Notes: generated by a model not told the origin, from the sequence alone. DNA of 64,000 nt from Prochlorococcus marinus CUG1435 (GCA_017644375.1 JAEPLP010000001.1:806001-870000), one strand, 5' to 3'; counted from the stretch's first letter, positions 19,781-30,437 are shown. Numbers and translations are program-made.

Positions 19781-20696
19781 TTTCCAATAATTTTTCAATA
19801 ACTTCCTCTGAAACATTTTTATTGGATAAATTTTCTATTTCTCTTAAACCTGTTGGACTGGTTACATTAATCTCGCTAAGCATTCCATTTATTACATCAA
19901 TACCTACAAAAAATAAACCCTCATCTTTGAAGTCTTGAGATAATTCTGAGCAGATACTTTTTTCTTTTTCTGTTAATAATGTTGGTTCAGCCTTTCCTCC
20001 CATCGCTAAATTACTCCTAAAATCGCCTCCTTGAGGAATCCTATTTATTGATCCAATTGCTTCACCGTTTACGATAATTATTCTTTTATCACCCTCTATG
20101 ACTTCAGGAATAAATTTTTGCATCATAACGGGTAATTCTTCTTGAGAAGTGATTAATTCAATGATTGATTTAATACCTGGAGATTTTTTATTTATCCTTA
20201 TAACACCTTGACCACCTTTTCCTCCAAGAGGTTTTATGACTACTTCATTATTTATATTTGCAAAATTAATAAGATCTTTTACCTTACTCGCAACTATTGT
20301 AGGTGCCATTAAGTGGCTGTATCTCAAAGCACCTAGCTTTTCATTCCATGCTCTTAACGATGAGGGTTTGTTGATTACTTTTACTCCTTTTCTTTCGGCA
20401 ACTTCTAAAAGATGGGTTGCATATAAATAAGCCTCATTTACAGGAGGATCTTTTCTCATCCAAATGCAATTAAATTCGGCGAGAGGTATGCAATCATTAT
20501 CTTTTAAAGAAATCCACGGATTTACTTCAACTTTGACGGAAGATGCCCATACTTCATCACCTCTAGCTTCAAGGTCCTGAGGAGTACAACTCCAGATTTC
20601 AATATTTTTTTTTGATGATGCTTGCATTAAAGCAGCAGTTGAATCTTTTAAGGGATTTATATTTTTTATTGGATCTATCACGAATAGAAATTTCAT
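19773..20696 (-). CDS. gshB: Glutathione synthetase
   Basis: GshB ligates glycine to gamma-glutamylcysteine using ATP. The protein is 307 residues, a normal prokaryotic GshB length. It begins [10 protein letters not shown], then shows the typical [10 protein letters not shown] near 88-97, the ATP-grasp glycine-rich loop [11 protein letters not shown] near 155-165, and the metal-binding C-terminal segment with [19 protein letters not shown]. Its stop is inside the 3' end of menF. Glutaredoxin lies immediately upstream with five bases between, forming a small redox operon. Confidence 0.96.
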   Translation of the reverse strand: MKFLFVIDPIKNINPLKDSTAALMQASSKKNIEIWSCTPQDLEARGDEVWASSVKVEVNPWISLKDNDCIPLAEFNCIWMRKDPPVNEAYLYATHLLEVAERKGVKVINKPSSLRAWNEKLGALRYSHLMAPTIVASKVKDLINFANINNEVVIKPLGGKGGQGVIRINKKSPGIKSIIELITSQEELPVMMQKFIPEVIEGDKRIIIVNGEAIGSINRIPQGGDFRSNLAMGGKAEPTLLTEKEKSICSELSQDFKDEGLFFVGIDVINGMLSEINVTSPTGLREIENLSNKNVSEEVIEKLLEII

Positions 20697-20701
20697 AAGA
20701 T

Positions 20702-20956
20702 CTAGTTTATTAATGCGTCTAATTTATTTTCATTTTCTAATGTGTAGAGATCATCGCAGCCTCCGATACCCTCATTATCTATAAATATTTGTGGTAATGT
20801 TCTTCTACCATCAGCTCTTTCAATCATCAAAGCTCTGGCATCTTCGTCTCCATCTATTTTATATTCTGTAAAATTTATATTTTTTTTCTTGAGTAGTGAT
20901 TTTGCTCGAATACAAAATGGGCAATATTGCCAAGTATAAATTTCAACTTTGGACAT
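20702..20956 (-). CDS. grxC: Glutaredoxin, dithiol type
   Basis: A glutathione-dependent thiol reductase of 84 residues. The active-site CPFC is at Cys12-Cys15, with the cis-proline TLPQIF near 58-63 and the GGCDDL glutathione-binding turn near 69-74. It precedes gshB, which makes its reductant. The start is ATG. It is divergent from prfB across about 76 bases. Confidence 0.95.
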   Translation of the reverse strand: MSKVEIYTWQYCPFCIRAKSLLKKKNINFTEYKIDGDEDARALMIERADGRRTLPQIFIDNEGIGGCDDLYTLENENKLDALIN

Positions 20957-21032
20957 TTCTTTAAAATAATACTTAGTTTATACTATTAAACAAAAGTGCC
21001 TGTTAGATTATAAATAACGATTAAATTCTATT

Positions 21033-22155
21033 TTGATAGATATTACAGATTTCAAAAAAGATCTTTCGGAACTAACAGAGCGCCTGGGTAATGCTCAGGA
21101 TTGTCTTTGACGTTCCAAGATTAAAAGCGAAAAGGAGAGAGTTAGAGCAAATTTCTGCTCAGCCTGAATTTTGGGAGAATCAAGAAGAAGCGAAAAAACA
21201 AATGTTAATCCTTGATGATGTGAAGGCACAACTTGAATTGTTGGATAAATGGAAAACTTTTGTTTCTGATGCTAATGCCTCTCTTGAGCTTTATTCTTTA
21301 GAACCAGAAGAGGAAATGATTTTGGAATCAAAGCAGGGATTAAAGAAATTAAGAGAGAATTTGGATAAATGGGAATTTGAAAGATTGTTATGTGGTGAAT
21401 ACGATAAAGAAGGAGCAGTAGTTTCTATAAACGCAGGTGCTGGTGGAACAGATGCTCAGGATTGGGTAGAGATCTTATTGAGAATGTATTCAAGATGGGC
21501 CGATAATAATCAAATGAGTTTAATTATCAATGAATTATCTCAAGGAGAAGAAGCAGGTATCAAAAGTGTAACTTTTGAAATTGAAGGAAAATATGCATAC
21601 GGATATTTACAACATGAAAAAGGAACTCATAGATTAGTAAGAATTTCTCCTTTCAATGCTAATGGTAAAAGACAAACCAGCTTTGCTGGGGTGGAGGTCA
21701 TGCCAAAATTAGATGACAATATTTCACTTGATATACCTGAAAAAGATTTAGAAATTACAACAAGTAGATCCGGTGGGGCTGGAGGACAAAATGTTAATAA
21801 AGTAGAAACAGCGGTGAGAATTGTTCATTTGCCTTCAGGGATTTCAGTAAGATGTACACAAGAAAGATCTCAATTACAAAATAAAGAAAAAGCTATGATA
21901 CTTCTTAAGTCTAAACTACTAGTGATTGCTAAAGAACAACGAGCTGCAGAAGTCGCTGATATTAAAGGTGATATTGTGGAAGCTGCATGGGGCAATCAAA
22001 TAAGAAATTATGTTTTCCATCCTTATCAAATGGTAAAAGATCTCAGGACTATGCAAGAGACTAACGACTTAGATAGCGTTTTAGATGGTGCACTTGAACC
22101 ATTTATTCATGAATTATTACGCATGAATATTTCTTCTAATGAATCTATTGAATAA
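21033..22155 (+). CDS. prfB: Peptide chain release factor 2, with programmed +1 frameshift
   Basis: RF2 ends translation at UGA and UAA. The gene is in two frames. The first runs from a TTG at 21033 for 25 codons to an in-frame TGA at 21108-21110. The second frame, entered by a +1 shift at CTT TGA C, continues to 22155. The joined N terminus ([18 protein letters not shown], then [11 protein letters not shown]) matches RF2 start to end. The catalytic GGQ loop appears in [11 protein letters not shown]. An ATG at 21091 is a spurious start, since beginning there would delete the conserved first helix. First gene of a run to ybeY, dgkA and trpG. Confidence 0.93.
21105..21111 (+). promoter_or_regulatory. 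RF2 programmed +1 frameshift site (CTT TGA C)
   Basis: The heptamer CTTTGAC is the standard bacterial RF2 slip site: a slow UGA codon in poor context lets the ribosome slip from CUU to UUU. An AGGA stretch sits a few bases upstream, in the place of the stimulatory Shine-Dalgarno-like element, though weaker than E. coli's AGGGGG. It makes RF2 synthesis self-limiting. Confidence 0.92.
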
Positions 22156-22158
22156 CTA

Positions 22159-22341
22159 ATGAAAAATAAAAACGAAAATATAGAAAAAAAAGTTTCTCCT
22201 CCAAGCTTTATAAAGCTTGCTATGCGGAATATGGTAAGGAAGGGTTCAAAAAGTATTTCTCATTTTTCAATAACCTTTCTAGTTTTAATTGGGATATTAG
22301 TACTTGTAGCCACAATAGGTAAGCCTAATATTCCTGTATAA
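22159..22341 (+). CDS. Small membrane protein, DUF3285-like
   Basis: A 60-residue protein with a charged N terminus, a conserved-looking core (PPSFIKLAMRNMVRKG) and one transmembrane helix at about residues 36-52. This resembles the small cyanobacterial DUF3285 family as I recall it; the role is unknown. It sits three bases after prfB and six before ybeY. That spacing, together with continuous reading and typical codon use, supports a real gene. Confidence 0.75.
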   Translation: MKNKNENIEKKVSPPSFIKLAMRNMVRKGSKSISHFSITFLVLIGILVLVATIGKPNIPV

Positions 22342-22347
22342 GAATGT

Positions 22348-22887
22348 ATGACAGAAAAAATTATTTCTGAAATAAATTTAGATTTGGTTTTTAAATGTAA
22401 TGAATTTTCTCGATTTTCAAATAAGTTAAAAGATTCTAAAAATAAGCTTATCTTTGAATCGAATTTTTGGGAGAAAGTTTTTTTATCTTGGATAAAAATA
22501 ATATTAAAAAAAGATGATAATAAATTGCCAACTTTCATTTTTAAAAAAAAATCTTTTTCATTAGGCTTACAGATAATATCTAATAAAGAAATTGCTTTTA
22601 TGAACCAGAAGTGGATGCAAAAAAATGGACCAACTGATGTTCTATCTTTTCCAATCATTTCTGATGAAACTCTAAATAATTTAGATCATATAGAGTTGGG
22701 AGATATATTTATATCATTAGAGATAGCACTTGAGCAATCTTTTGAATATAAACATTCAGTCTATAAAGAAATGCTCTGGTTGGCTAGTCATGGATTTTTA
22801 CATCTTTTGGGATGGGAACATAATAATGATCTTGATTTAGAAAATATGTTAAATTTTCAGGAATATTTAATTAAAAAATTAGATTAA
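22348..22887 (+). CDS. ybeY: Endoribonuclease YbeY (rRNA maturation factor)
   Basis: YbeY is a zinc-dependent endoribonuclease in 16S rRNA 3'-end maturation and ribosome quality control. The 179-residue protein has the metal motif [11 protein letters not shown] (H-x3-H-x5-H) near residues 151-161, preceded by PTDVLSFPI near 93-101. The N-terminal 60 residues are AT-rich and less conserved. It is within the prfB-ybeY-dgkA run with very short spacers. Confidence 0.95.
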   Translation: MTEKIISEINLDLVFKCNEFSRFSNKLKDSKNKLIFESNFWEKVFLSWIKIILKKDDNKLPTFIFKKKSFSLGLQIISNKEIAFMNQKWMQKNGPTDVLSFPIISDETLNNLDHIELGDIFISLEIALEQSFEYKHSVYKEMLWLASHGFLHLLGWEHNNDLDLENMLNFQEYLIKKLD

Positions 22888-22893
22888 AAATCT

Positions 22894-23313
22894 ATGGACA
22901 AAAAAATAAACTCTCTAAAAAATAGAAAAGAATCATATAAAACTTCTAGTAATGTATTAAAAAGTTTTAAGTATGCTTTAAGTGGAATTAGTTACGTATT
23001 AAAAACTTCAAGAAATTTTAAAATTCAATTAATTTTTGCAGTTACAAGTTTAATAATTGGTTTTTTACTGAAAATTAGTCAAAGTAATTATGTAATTTTG
23101 ATTGCTACAATTATGTCTGTTTTAATATTAGAAATATTAAACACATCTATTGAATCAATAGTTGATTTAGTAGTGAAAAAAGAATTTAGTAGTTTGGCTA
23201 AAATTTCAAAAGATACTTCTGCAGGAGCAGTGTTATTAGCTTCCATTAATTCTGTTATTATTGCAGTATATATTTTTGTTCCTAAAATTAAGTTTTTATT
23301 TGAATCTATATAA
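22894..23313 (+). CDS. dgkA: Diacylglycerol/undecaprenol kinase
   Basis: This small integral membrane kinase phosphorylates diacylglycerol or undecaprenol. The 139-residue protein has a basic N-terminal segment, three transmembrane helices from about residue 48 on, and the active-site motif EILNTSIESIVD near 79-90. Downstream of ybeY by six bases, a pairing widespread in bacteria. The extended lysine-rich N terminus is longer than in E. coli DgkA. In cyanobacteria and Gram-positives the substrate is often undecaprenol, so the lipid specificity is not settled. Confidence 0.9.
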   Translation: MDKKINSLKNRKESYKTSSNVLKSFKYALSGISYVLKTSRNFKIQLIFAVTSLIIGFLLKISQSNYVILIATIMSVLILEILNTSIESIVDLVVKKEFSSLAKISKDTSAGAVLLASINSVIIAVYIFVPKIKFLFESI

Positions 23314-23315
23314 AT

Positions 23316-23912
23316 ATGTTTCTTGTTATTGATAATTACGATAGTTTTACATATAACCTTGTTCAATATTTAGGAGAACTTTCTGTTGAGCATGAAATAA
23401 CTAGAGAATTAATAGTTAAAAGAAATGATGAAATTACTTTAGATGAAATTATCAAACTAAATCCTAGTGGCATCCTATTATCTCCAGGTCCTGGTAATCC
23501 AGATCAATCTGGAATTTGTATGCCAATACTAAAAAAATTATCTAAAAATATTCCGACATTAGGAGTTTGTTTAGGGCATCAAGCTTTGGCCCAAGCTTTT
23601 GGAGGTAAGGTTATAGTTGGGAAAGAACTTATGCATGGTAAGACATCCAAAATATTCCATAATCAAATAGGTTTGTTTGAAGATATCGAGACTCCATTTG
23701 TGGCGACTAGATATCATAGTCTTATAGTTGATTCAACTTCATTACCATCTTGTTTCGATATAACTGCTACGTTAGAAGACTCAACTATTATGGCTATTTC
23801 TCACAAAGACTATAAGCATTTACATGGAGTACAGTTTCATCCTGAAAGTGTATTGACGCAATTTGGTCATAAATTAATTAGTAATTTTCTAAAAATGGCT
23901 GAACAAAAGTAA
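23316..23912 (+). CDS. trpG: Anthranilate/aminodeoxychorismate synthase glutaminase subunit
   Basis: This class I glutamine amidotransferase supplies ammonia to the chorismate-converting subunit. The 198-residue protein has NYDSFTYNL at the start, SPGPGNPDQSG near 56-66, the nucleophile Cys85 in GVCLGHQ, and His175/Glu177 in HGVQFHPES. The same subunit may serve both tryptophan (TrpE) and folate (PabB) pathways. Neither partner is in the window. It follows dgkA by two bases. Confidence 0.93.
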   Translation: MFLVIDNYDSFTYNLVQYLGELSVEHEITRELIVKRNDEITLDEIIKLNPSGILLSPGPGNPDQSGICMPILKKLSKNIPTLGVCLGHQALAQAFGGKVIVGKELMHGKTSKIFHNQIGLFEDIETPFVATRYHSLIVDSTSLPSCFDITATLEDSTIMAISHKDYKHLHGVQFHPESVLTQFGHKLISNFLKMAEQK

Positions 23913-23932
23913 AATATAAAAAAATTAATAAT

Positions 23933-24658
23933 ATGATTTCTCAAATTAAAAACATTTTCTTTTTTATATTATTTAGCTCTTTTTTACCTACATCATTATT
24001 GGCAAGGAATTTAGTAATAAAAAGTCTGGGACATAGTAGTTTCTTAATTAATAGTTCTGAAAAATCGATTCTTATAAATCCCTTTAAAGCAATAGGTTGT
24101 GCAAGCAATTTAAAAGAGCCAAAAGAAGTCAACGCAGATTTTATTTTGGCTAGTTCTAGGCTTCCAGATGAAGGATATAACCCTAATAATCAATTAATGT
24201 TTGTAGAGCCAGGAATCTATCAATTTGAGGATATTTTATTAAATGGAATTTCCGTGCCACATGACAGAGTAGATGGAAGAAGATTTGGGATGGCAACTGT
24301 CTGGAGTTGGGAGCAGAATGATCTTAAAATTGTTCATATGGGAGGCGCTGCTGGTGATATTGATATAAATAGTCAAATTATTATGTCTCGCCCAGATATC
24401 TTATTTATTTCGATTGGAGGAGGAATAAAATCTTACGATGGGGAAGAAGCTTCAAGAATAGTTAAGATCTTAAAACCAAATGTAGTTATTCCTGTTCACT
24501 TTGCTCGAGGTAAAAAAATTAACAAAAAATGTGATTTCTCAAATGCTGATTTGTTTATCGAAAATATGAAAAATTTTAAGGTAAAATATATTGAGAAAGA
24601 TATTCAAATAAAACCTAAAAGTATCGATCAAAATACAATTTATATTTTTGGTAATTAA
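23933..24658 (+). CDS. Exported metallo-beta-lactamase-fold protein with degenerate metal motif
   Basis: The 241-residue product has an N-terminal signal-like helix (about residues 8-24, ending SLLARN), then the opening of the UPF0173-type metallo-beta-lactamase fold (LGHSSFLIN at 32-40). Where the family has THxHxDH, this protein reads SSRLPDE at 74-80: all three histidines are gone and only the aspartate remains. Later elements persist (VPHDR near 113, HMGGAAGD near 138-145, IPVHFARG near 187). Enzymatic activity of the usual two-metal kind is therefore doubtful. It closes the prfB-to-trpG run and overlaps the convergent hisC end by four bases. Confidence 0.82.
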   Translation: MISQIKNIFFFILFSSFLPTSLLARNLVIKSLGHSSFLINSSEKSILINPFKAIGCASNLKEPKEVNADFILASSRLPDEGYNPNNQLMFVEPGIYQFEDILLNGISVPHDRVDGRRFGMATVWSWEQNDLKIVHMGGAAGDIDINSQIIMSRPDILFISIGGGIKSYDGEEASRIVKILKPNVVIPVHFARGKKINKKCDFSNADLFIENMKNFKVKYIEKDIQIKPKSIDQNTIYIFGN

Positions 24659-25764
24659 TTTATTAAATCTAAGATCTTGTAATTGTCCCAGAAAAAAATC
24701 ATTTGTTCTTTAGTTCCAATACTAACCCTTATTGAATTACCAATATCTTTTTTATTTTCCATACTTCTGATAAGAATACCTTTTTGTCTCATCTGTTGTA
24801 TTAAAATTTTAGGATCTTTTTTGGGCCAAATTAAGAAATAATTACCACCATTAAAATGAGTTCTGATTTTTGTTGATTTAAATTTATTTAAAATCCATTC
24901 CCTTGCTTTTTTTACTTCTAAAACATAATTATCAATATATGATTTATCTTTAAGTGCTGCTAATGCTGCCGTTATAGCAAAGCTATTTACATCATATGGT
25001 CCTGTAACTTTATTAATGTAATTAATTAAATTTTTATTGCCAAAAGTAAAACCTATTCTTAAACCAGCTAAACCAGCTGTTTTTGATAGAGATTGGATTA
25101 TTAGTATATTATTATTCTTTTCAAAATCTATCGATTCAAGAAGACTATCTCCATTAAATTTTTCATATAGTTCATCAACTATTATCAATGAATCTTTTTT
25201 GATATTTGCTAAGTTAATTATCTCTTGAGAACTTAAAACTGTTCCTGTCGGATTATTTGGATTACAAATAAATATTAACTTTGGATTATACTTTATAATT
25301 TTTTCACTAAATTCTTCGATGGGAAATAGAAAATTTTCTCCAATGTAAGAACAAGTTATTTTCTTCATTCCTCGCATTTCTGAACAAGGAGAATAGTAAC
25401 CAAAAGTTGGATTCGTGGTTAGAAATATTTGATCTTTTTCTCCAAAGCAATCGAAGATTGCATTTATTGCTGCATCTGCTCCATTGAAAATTCCTATTTC
25501 ATCATTATCAAATCTTCTTGAATCAAGATATTTATCACATAAAAATTTTTTTAATAAATTATATTCTGGATAAATTGAAATCTCATTTAATTTTATCGCT
25601 TGTAATGCCTCGAAAACTTTAGGACTTGGACCTAGAGTATTTTCATTAAAGTCTAGGCGGAGCAAATTTCTTCTATTTTCTAAAGGTGCAGAGTAAGACT
25701 GCATGTTTATTATTTCTTCTCTTGGTCTTGGGAAAAGATTATTTAATTGATCAAAATCATTCAT
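24655..25764 (-). CDS. hisC: Histidinol-phosphate aminotransferase-like
   Basis: This PLP fold-type I aminotransferase has 369 residues. Features are RLDFNENTLGPSP at 35-47, CNPNNPTGTV near 166-175, VDELYEKF near 199-206 and the PLP lysine in SLSKTAGLAGLRIG near 229. The usual VDEAY reads VDELY here. HisC is the best fit, but close relatives act on other amino acids. Its start overlaps the argS stop by one base (TAATG), so translation is probably coupled. A second aminotransferase of the family lies at 39493-40617. Confidence 0.85.
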   Translation of the reverse strand: MNDFDQLNNLFPRPREEIINMQSYSAPLENRRNLLRLDFNENTLGPSPKVFEALQAIKLNEISIYPEYNLLKKFLCDKYLDSRRFDNDEIGIFNGADAAINAIFDCFGEKDQIFLTTNPTFGYYSPCSEMRGMKKITCSYIGENFLFPIEEFSEKIIKYNPKLIFICNPNNPTGTVLSSQEIINLANIKKDSLIIVDELYEKFNGDSLLESIDFEKNNNILIIQSLSKTAGLAGLRIGFTFGNKNLINYINKVTGPYDVNSFAITAALAALKDKSYIDNYVLEVKKAREWILNKFKSTKIRTHFNGGNYFLIWPKKDPKILIQQMRQKGILIRSMENKKDIGNSIRVSIGTKEQMIFFWDNYKILDLIN

Positions 25765-27578
25765 TACATTCTTTCTAAAGTTTCAATTCCTAGAAGCTCT
25801 AAGCTTAATTTTAGTGTTTTTGCAGTTAGATCACATAAATTCAGTCTAGAAATTTTTATATATTTTTCTTCTTTGAGTATTGGAACTTGATCATAGAATC
25901 TATTAAAAGTCTGACATAGCTCAAATAGATAATTGCATAATCTATTTGGCATTAAGTCTTTTTCAATAGATATTATGACTTCATCGAACTTAAGTAATTT
26001 TCTGATAAGTTTCCACTCAGATTTATGTTCATAATTTTTATATTGAATATCTTTAGAGTCATAAACAAAATCATTTTTTCTTTTAATTCCTGCAATTCTT
26101 ACAAGTGTATATAATAAATAAGGAGCAGTATTACCATTTAGGGAAAGCATTTTATCAAAACTAAATTGATAATTTGTAATTCTATTTTGGCTTAAATCTG
26201 CATACTTAACAGCTCCTAATCCAATTATTCTTGAAGTATTTTCAATAAAATCTTCTGTCTCATAACGATTTTCATCTTCTAATCTTTTCAATAAATCTTC
26301 TTTTGCTCTTCTAACTGCTTCTTTTAATAAATCTTTTAAACGTATTGTTTCACCTTCCCTTGTCTTTAGTTTTTTGCCATCAATTCCTTGAACTAAACCA
26401 AAAGGGACATGGTCTACTTGGCAATTCTCTGGGATCCATTTTGCTTTTTTTGCAACTTGAAAAACTCCAGCAAAATGATTTGCTTGTCCATGATCAGTTA
26501 CATAAATAATTCTCGAAGCATCATCACCATTAGGAGGTTTATTGAATCTGTATCTTATAGCAGCTAGATCTGTTGTGGCATAGTTAAAACCCCCATCTTT
26601 TTTTTGAATAATTAGTGGTAAAGGTTTGCCTTCTTTATTATTCATCCCATCTAAAAATACACATTTTGCTCCTTGATCTTCTACTAATATTTTTTTTAAA
26701 TTCAAATCCTCAATAACTGATTTTAAGAAGGGATTGTAAAAAGATTCACCTCTTTCTTCTATTTTTATTTTTAAATTTTTATAGATTTCATCAAATTCTT
26801 TTCTAGATTGATCACATAATAATTTCCAAGCTTTAATCGATTTAATATCTCCACTTTGTAACTTAACTACTTCCTCTCTAGATCTTTTTTGGAATTCATA
26901 TTCATTATCAAATCTTTTTTTTGATTCTTTATAAAATTCAACTAAATCACTTATTTTAATTTTGCCTATCTCCTCTAAATCATTTGAATATAAATCTTTG
27001 AGCTGAGTAATAAGCATTCCAAATTGCGTTCCCCAATCGCCAACATGATTTAGTCTTAATACTTGATAACCTCTTAACTCGAAAATTCTGGATATTGAAT
27101 CTCCTATTATTGTTGATCTTAAATGCCCTACATGCATTTCTTTAGCAATATTAGGACTAGAAAAATCTACAATGACTTTATTTGATAAGCCACTAACTAA
27201 ATCTTTTTTAATTTGAGGTACTCCACCCCTTTGGCATTGAATATTTGATTTAATTTCATTTATTAGAACTTCATCCTTTAATTTTATATTTATAAATCCA
27301 GGTCCAGCTATTTCTAGACTCTTACATAATTTTGCTATGCTTTTATTTTTATTTAAAAGGTTAATAAAATCATTAGAAATATCTCTTGGATTCTTTTTAT
27401 ATATTTTAGATAAACTTAAACAAACATTACATTGATAATCACCAAATTCCTCTTTTGATGATTGTGTAATTAAATTTTTTCTAAGAATTTCGAATTCTCT
27501 TTCTTTATCATTTTTTTTTAGACTATCTAAAAGAGTTTGTTCGAAGTTATTTGTTAATTCTTTAAAAATGATTAGCAT
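25764..27578 (-). CDS. argS: Arginyl-tRNA synthetase
   Basis: ArgS charges tRNA-Arg. The protein is 604 residues with an N-terminal additional domain, then the class I HIGH signature as HVGH within [14 protein letters not shown] near 128-141. The KMSKS region is in degenerate form ([10 protein letters not shown]), as is typical of ArgRS, and a DALR anticodon-binding domain occupies the last 120 residues. It is followed directly by hisC with a one-base overlap and preceded by nadC. Confidence 0.97.
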   Translation of the reverse strand: MLIIFKELTNNFEQTLLDSLKKNDKEREFEILRKNLITQSSKEEFGDYQCNVCLSLSKIYKKNPRDISNDFINLLNKNKSIAKLCKSLEIAGPGFINIKLKDEVLINEIKSNIQCQRGGVPQIKKDLVSGLSNKVIVDFSSPNIAKEMHVGHLRSTIIGDSISRIFELRGYQVLRLNHVGDWGTQFGMLITQLKDLYSNDLEEIGKIKISDLVEFYKESKKRFDNEYEFQKRSREEVVKLQSGDIKSIKAWKLLCDQSRKEFDEIYKNLKIKIEERGESFYNPFLKSVIEDLNLKKILVEDQGAKCVFLDGMNNKEGKPLPLIIQKKDGGFNYATTDLAAIRYRFNKPPNGDDASRIIYVTDHGQANHFAGVFQVAKKAKWIPENCQVDHVPFGLVQGIDGKKLKTREGETIRLKDLLKEAVRRAKEDLLKRLEDENRYETEDFIENTSRIIGLGAVKYADLSQNRITNYQFSFDKMLSLNGNTAPYLLYTLVRIAGIKRKNDFVYDSKDIQYKNYEHKSEWKLIRKLLKFDEVIISIEKDLMPNRLCNYLFELCQTFNRFYDQVPILKEEKYIKISRLNLCDLTAKTLKLSLELLGIETLERM

Positions 27579-27604
27579 TATTTTTCAATTATTTATCTAT
27601 ATGA

Positions 27605-28471
27605 TTAATTAATATAACGCATACTTAAATCAATCCAATTACTTTTGGTAATAGAAGAACTTGTTGAAATCAAATCAATACCTTTTATTAGATATTTACA
27701 AATTTCTTCAGGGTTTATTCCAGAAACTTCTATTATCAAATTTTTATTGACTTCTTTTTTTAAGCTATTAATTGATAAATCTCTTAATTCTTGAACACTT
27801 TTTTTGATTATTTCAGGACTAACTTCATCTAATAAGATACTATCCGCTCCCGCTAATACTGCTTCTTTTGCCTGTTCGATATTCTCAGCTTCAATTATGA
27901 TATGAGTTGTAAAAGGCGAATTTATGCGAATTTTTTGTACTGCATTCTTAAGATTATCTGTCCATGCAATATGATTTTCTTTGATCATAGCAGCATCGTA
28001 TAATCCCATTCTATGATTCACCCCACCTCCGCATTTGAATGCATATTTTTCAAATATTCTTAAGCCAGGAGTCGTTTTCCTAGTATCTGCTAATTTTATA
28101 TTTGTGCCTTCTAATTTATCTATAAGATTCTTTGTATATGTTGATATTCCAGATAAATGCATTGCTATATTTAAGCTAATCCTTTCACTAGCGAGTAAAC
28201 TCTTTGAAGGTCCATATATTTCTAGGAGTTTTTGATCTTTAACAAATTTATCTCCATCAGAGATATTAAATTTTGGACTGATTTTTAAATCAATTTTTCT
28301 AAAAATTTCTTTTATAATTTCAACCCCACAGAATATACCCTCTTCTTTTGCAATCCAATATGCATTACCATTCTCTTCCGTAATAGAGGGAATTGTAAGA
28401 TCTCCCCTACCTATATCTTCATCGATCCAATTATCAATGATTTTACTTATTATTGGAGTATTTAAATCCAC
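27605..28471 (-). CDS. nadC: Nicotinate-nucleotide pyrophosphorylase (carboxylating)
   Basis: NadC turns quinolinate and PRPP into nicotinate mononucleotide in NAD synthesis. The 288-residue protein has the family segments EDIGRGDLT near 18-26, LADTRKTTPGLR near 131-142 and CGGGVNHRMGLYDA near 152-165, the quinolinate- and PRPP-binding basic residues. The start is GTG; no better in-frame start precedes the conserved domain. It lies 26 bases upstream of argS on the same strand. Confidence 0.96.
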   Translation of the reverse strand: MDLNTPIISKIIDNWIDEDIGRGDLTIPSITEENGNAYWIAKEEGIFCGVEIIKEIFRKIDLKISPKFNISDGDKFVKDQKLLEIYGPSKSLLASERISLNIAMHLSGISTYTKNLIDKLEGTNIKLADTRKTTPGLRIFEKYAFKCGGGVNHRMGLYDAAMIKENHIAWTDNLKNAVQKIRINSPFTTHIIIEAENIEQAKEAVLAGADSILLDEVSPEIIKKSVQELRDLSINSLKKEVNKNLIIEVSGINPEEICKYLIKGIDLISTSSSITKSNWIDLSMRYIN

Positions 28472-28552
28472 TAAACTAAAAATAATTAATTAATAAGAAT
28501 TCTACTGAAGTTAGAGAATCAACTATATATCACTATGTAATTTAACTCAAAT

Positions 28553-29935
28553 TTATTTACCAATACAAAACTTAGAAAAAATATTATCTAGAAGTTCCTC
28601 TGTTAATTCTTGACCAGTTATTTTAGATAAGTTTTGAATTCCATCTCTAAGTTCAATTGATAATAAATCAAATGGCAATTCATTTTTTATTATTTCATCA
28701 GTATCATTTAAATTAGATAGGCAAGCAGACAAATTTGTTAGATGTCTTTCGTTTAAAAATATATTGATATTTTCTACTTGTTTTAATTCGCATTTTTTTA
28801 TGATTGTGTCTATCAATAATCTTTCACCATCATTATTCTTAATACTCATAAAAATTGTGTTTTTTAACTCATTTGAATTAATATTTTTGCAATCAATTAA
28901 ATCTTTTTTATTGCCCAAAATAGTAATTAATTTTTCTTTGGGAATTTCTTGTATTATTTTTTTGTCTTCTTCATTAAATCCTTCTTCAAGACTATAAATA
29001 TAAATTATAAAATCTGACTCTTTTATTTTTCCAAAACTTTTTTTAATCCCAATACTTTCAATTTGTTCATGAGTTTCTCTTATGCCAGCAGTATCAATTA
29101 TTTTCATTGGAATATCATTAATAGTTAAATTAACTTCAATAACATCTCTAGTTGTTCCAGGAATATTAGTTACGATTGCTTTGTCTTTTTTTGCAAGCAA
29201 ATTTAATAAAGAGCTTTTGCCAACATTTGTTTTACCTATAAGCGCAATGGATATTCCATTGTGAATATATGAATTTCTTTTTGCATTTTCTATTAGTAAT
29301 TTTATTTTCTCTTTTACTTTTTTAATGTTTTTTAGATATTTGGTGTAATCAAAATCTGTGAAGTCTTCTTCAAAATCAACTCTCGCTTCTATTTCGCAAA
29401 GTTGATTTATAAGGTCATTTTTAATATCGTTAATTGTTTTCTTTATTTCTCCTTGAATCCCACTAAAAGCTAACTCTGCTGATCTTGTATTGCTTGCATT
29501 AATTAATTGATTAATCGACTCTGCTTGAGTAAGGTCTATTTTTCCATTAAGAAAAGCTCTTTGACTAAATTCTCCTGGGTTTGCAAGTCTAACTCTAGAA
29601 TTACTAGATAATAATCTCTTTAGAACTTTATTCACTATGATAATTCCTCCATGGCAATGAAGTTCAACAACATCCTCTCCTGTGAAGCTATTTGGTGATT
29701 TCATTACTAAAATTAAAACCTCATCTATAAATTTATTTTGTTTATTTTCCTGAATAAAACCATGAAAAACTCTATGTGATTCCCATGCATATTTAGATTT
29801 AGTTTGAACAATCTTTTTGCAAGAATTTATTGATTCTTTCCCTGATACTCTTATTATCGCAACTCCTCCTTTCCCTATACTTATAGCTGAAGCAATTGCG
29901 GCTATCGTATCTTCTGTAGTAACTATCGAATCCAT
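28553..29935 (-). CDS. mnmE: tRNA modification GTPase MnmE (TrmE)
   Basis: MnmE with MnmG installs the cmnm5 group on wobble U34 of some tRNAs. The 460-residue protein has an N-terminal tetrahydrofolate-binding domain ([15 protein letters not shown] start), a helical domain, and an inserted G domain. Within that domain G1 is GKTNVGKSS near 234-242, G3 is DTAGIRE near 280-286, and G4 is NKKD near 342. It ends with FCIGK, which carries the conserved C-terminal cysteine. It is divergent from the DUF2062 gene. Confidence 0.97.
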   Translation of the reverse strand: MDSIVTTEDTIAAIASAISIGKGGVAIIRVSGKESINSCKKIVQTKSKYAWESHRVFHGFIQENKQNKFIDEVLILVMKSPNSFTGEDVVELHCHGGIIIVNKVLKRLLSSNSRVRLANPGEFSQRAFLNGKIDLTQAESINQLINASNTRSAELAFSGIQGEIKKTINDIKNDLINQLCEIEARVDFEEDFTDFDYTKYLKNIKKVKEKIKLLIENAKRNSYIHNGISIALIGKTNVGKSSLLNLLAKKDKAIVTNIPGTTRDVIEVNLTINDIPMKIIDTAGIRETHEQIESIGIKKSFGKIKESDFIIYIYSLEEGFNEEDKKIIQEIPKEKLITILGNKKDLIDCKNINSNELKNTIFMSIKNNDGERLLIDTIIKKCELKQVENINIFLNERHLTNLSACLSNLNDTDEIIKNELPFDLLSIELRDGIQNLSKITGQELTEELLDNIFSKFCIGK

Positions 29936-29996
29936 CTCTCGCTTTGTTATGGATAATTAAGTAAGATTATCAAGAATTTTGAAATTTTCTTTCTGA

Positions 29997-30437
29997 ATGA
30001 GATTTAAAAGAGATATTACCTATAAGAAAATTCTATCATTATTTTGGAATCAGAATGGAAGTCCTTTCTTTAATGCTAAAGGTTTAGCTATAGGGGTATT
30101 TAGTGGCTGCTTTCCTTTTTTTGGGTTTCAGACTTTAATAGGAGTATTTTTTGCAAAAATAGCCAAGGGAAATATTGTTCTAGCAGCAATTGGTACCTGG
30201 ATAAGCAACCCTTTTACTTATATTCCACTTTATTATTTTAACTATAAAGTTGGTTCGATTTTTTTAAATAATTCTTCTAATAAAATTCTTGAAAAAAGTT
30301 TAGTTATTGATGACTTATGGAAACAAGGTAGAATTTTTTCCCTAAAATTACTCTTAGGTTCATCTTGTGTAGGTATTATACTAGCTTTGATTTGCGGCAG
30401 TATTGTTTTCTTTATCCTCAAGGTAAAAAAAAAATAG
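29997..30437 (+). CDS. DUF2062 membrane protein
   Basis: The 146-residue protein begins basic and has three hydrophobic segments (about 33-50, 58-75 and 110-140). The stretch GLAIGVFSGCFPFFGFQT near 27-44, followed by GTWISNPFTYIPLYY near 64-78, matches the DUF2062 family. Its function is unestablished in bacteria. It stands between mnmE (divergent) and the RelA/SpoT gene (convergent). Confidence 0.88.
   Translation: MRFKRDITYKKILSLFWNQNGSPFFNAKGLAIGVFSGCFPFFGFQTLIGVFFAKIAKGNIVLAAIGTWISNPFTYIPLYYFNYKVGSIFLNNSSNKILEKSLVIDDLWKQGRIFSLKLLLGSSCVGIILALICGSIVFFILKVKKK

Noticed and set aside
21091-21107. Start of RF2 at the ATG at 21091
   Set aside because: It removes the conserved first helix, which is encoded upstream in the other frame and joined by the CTTTGAC frameshift.
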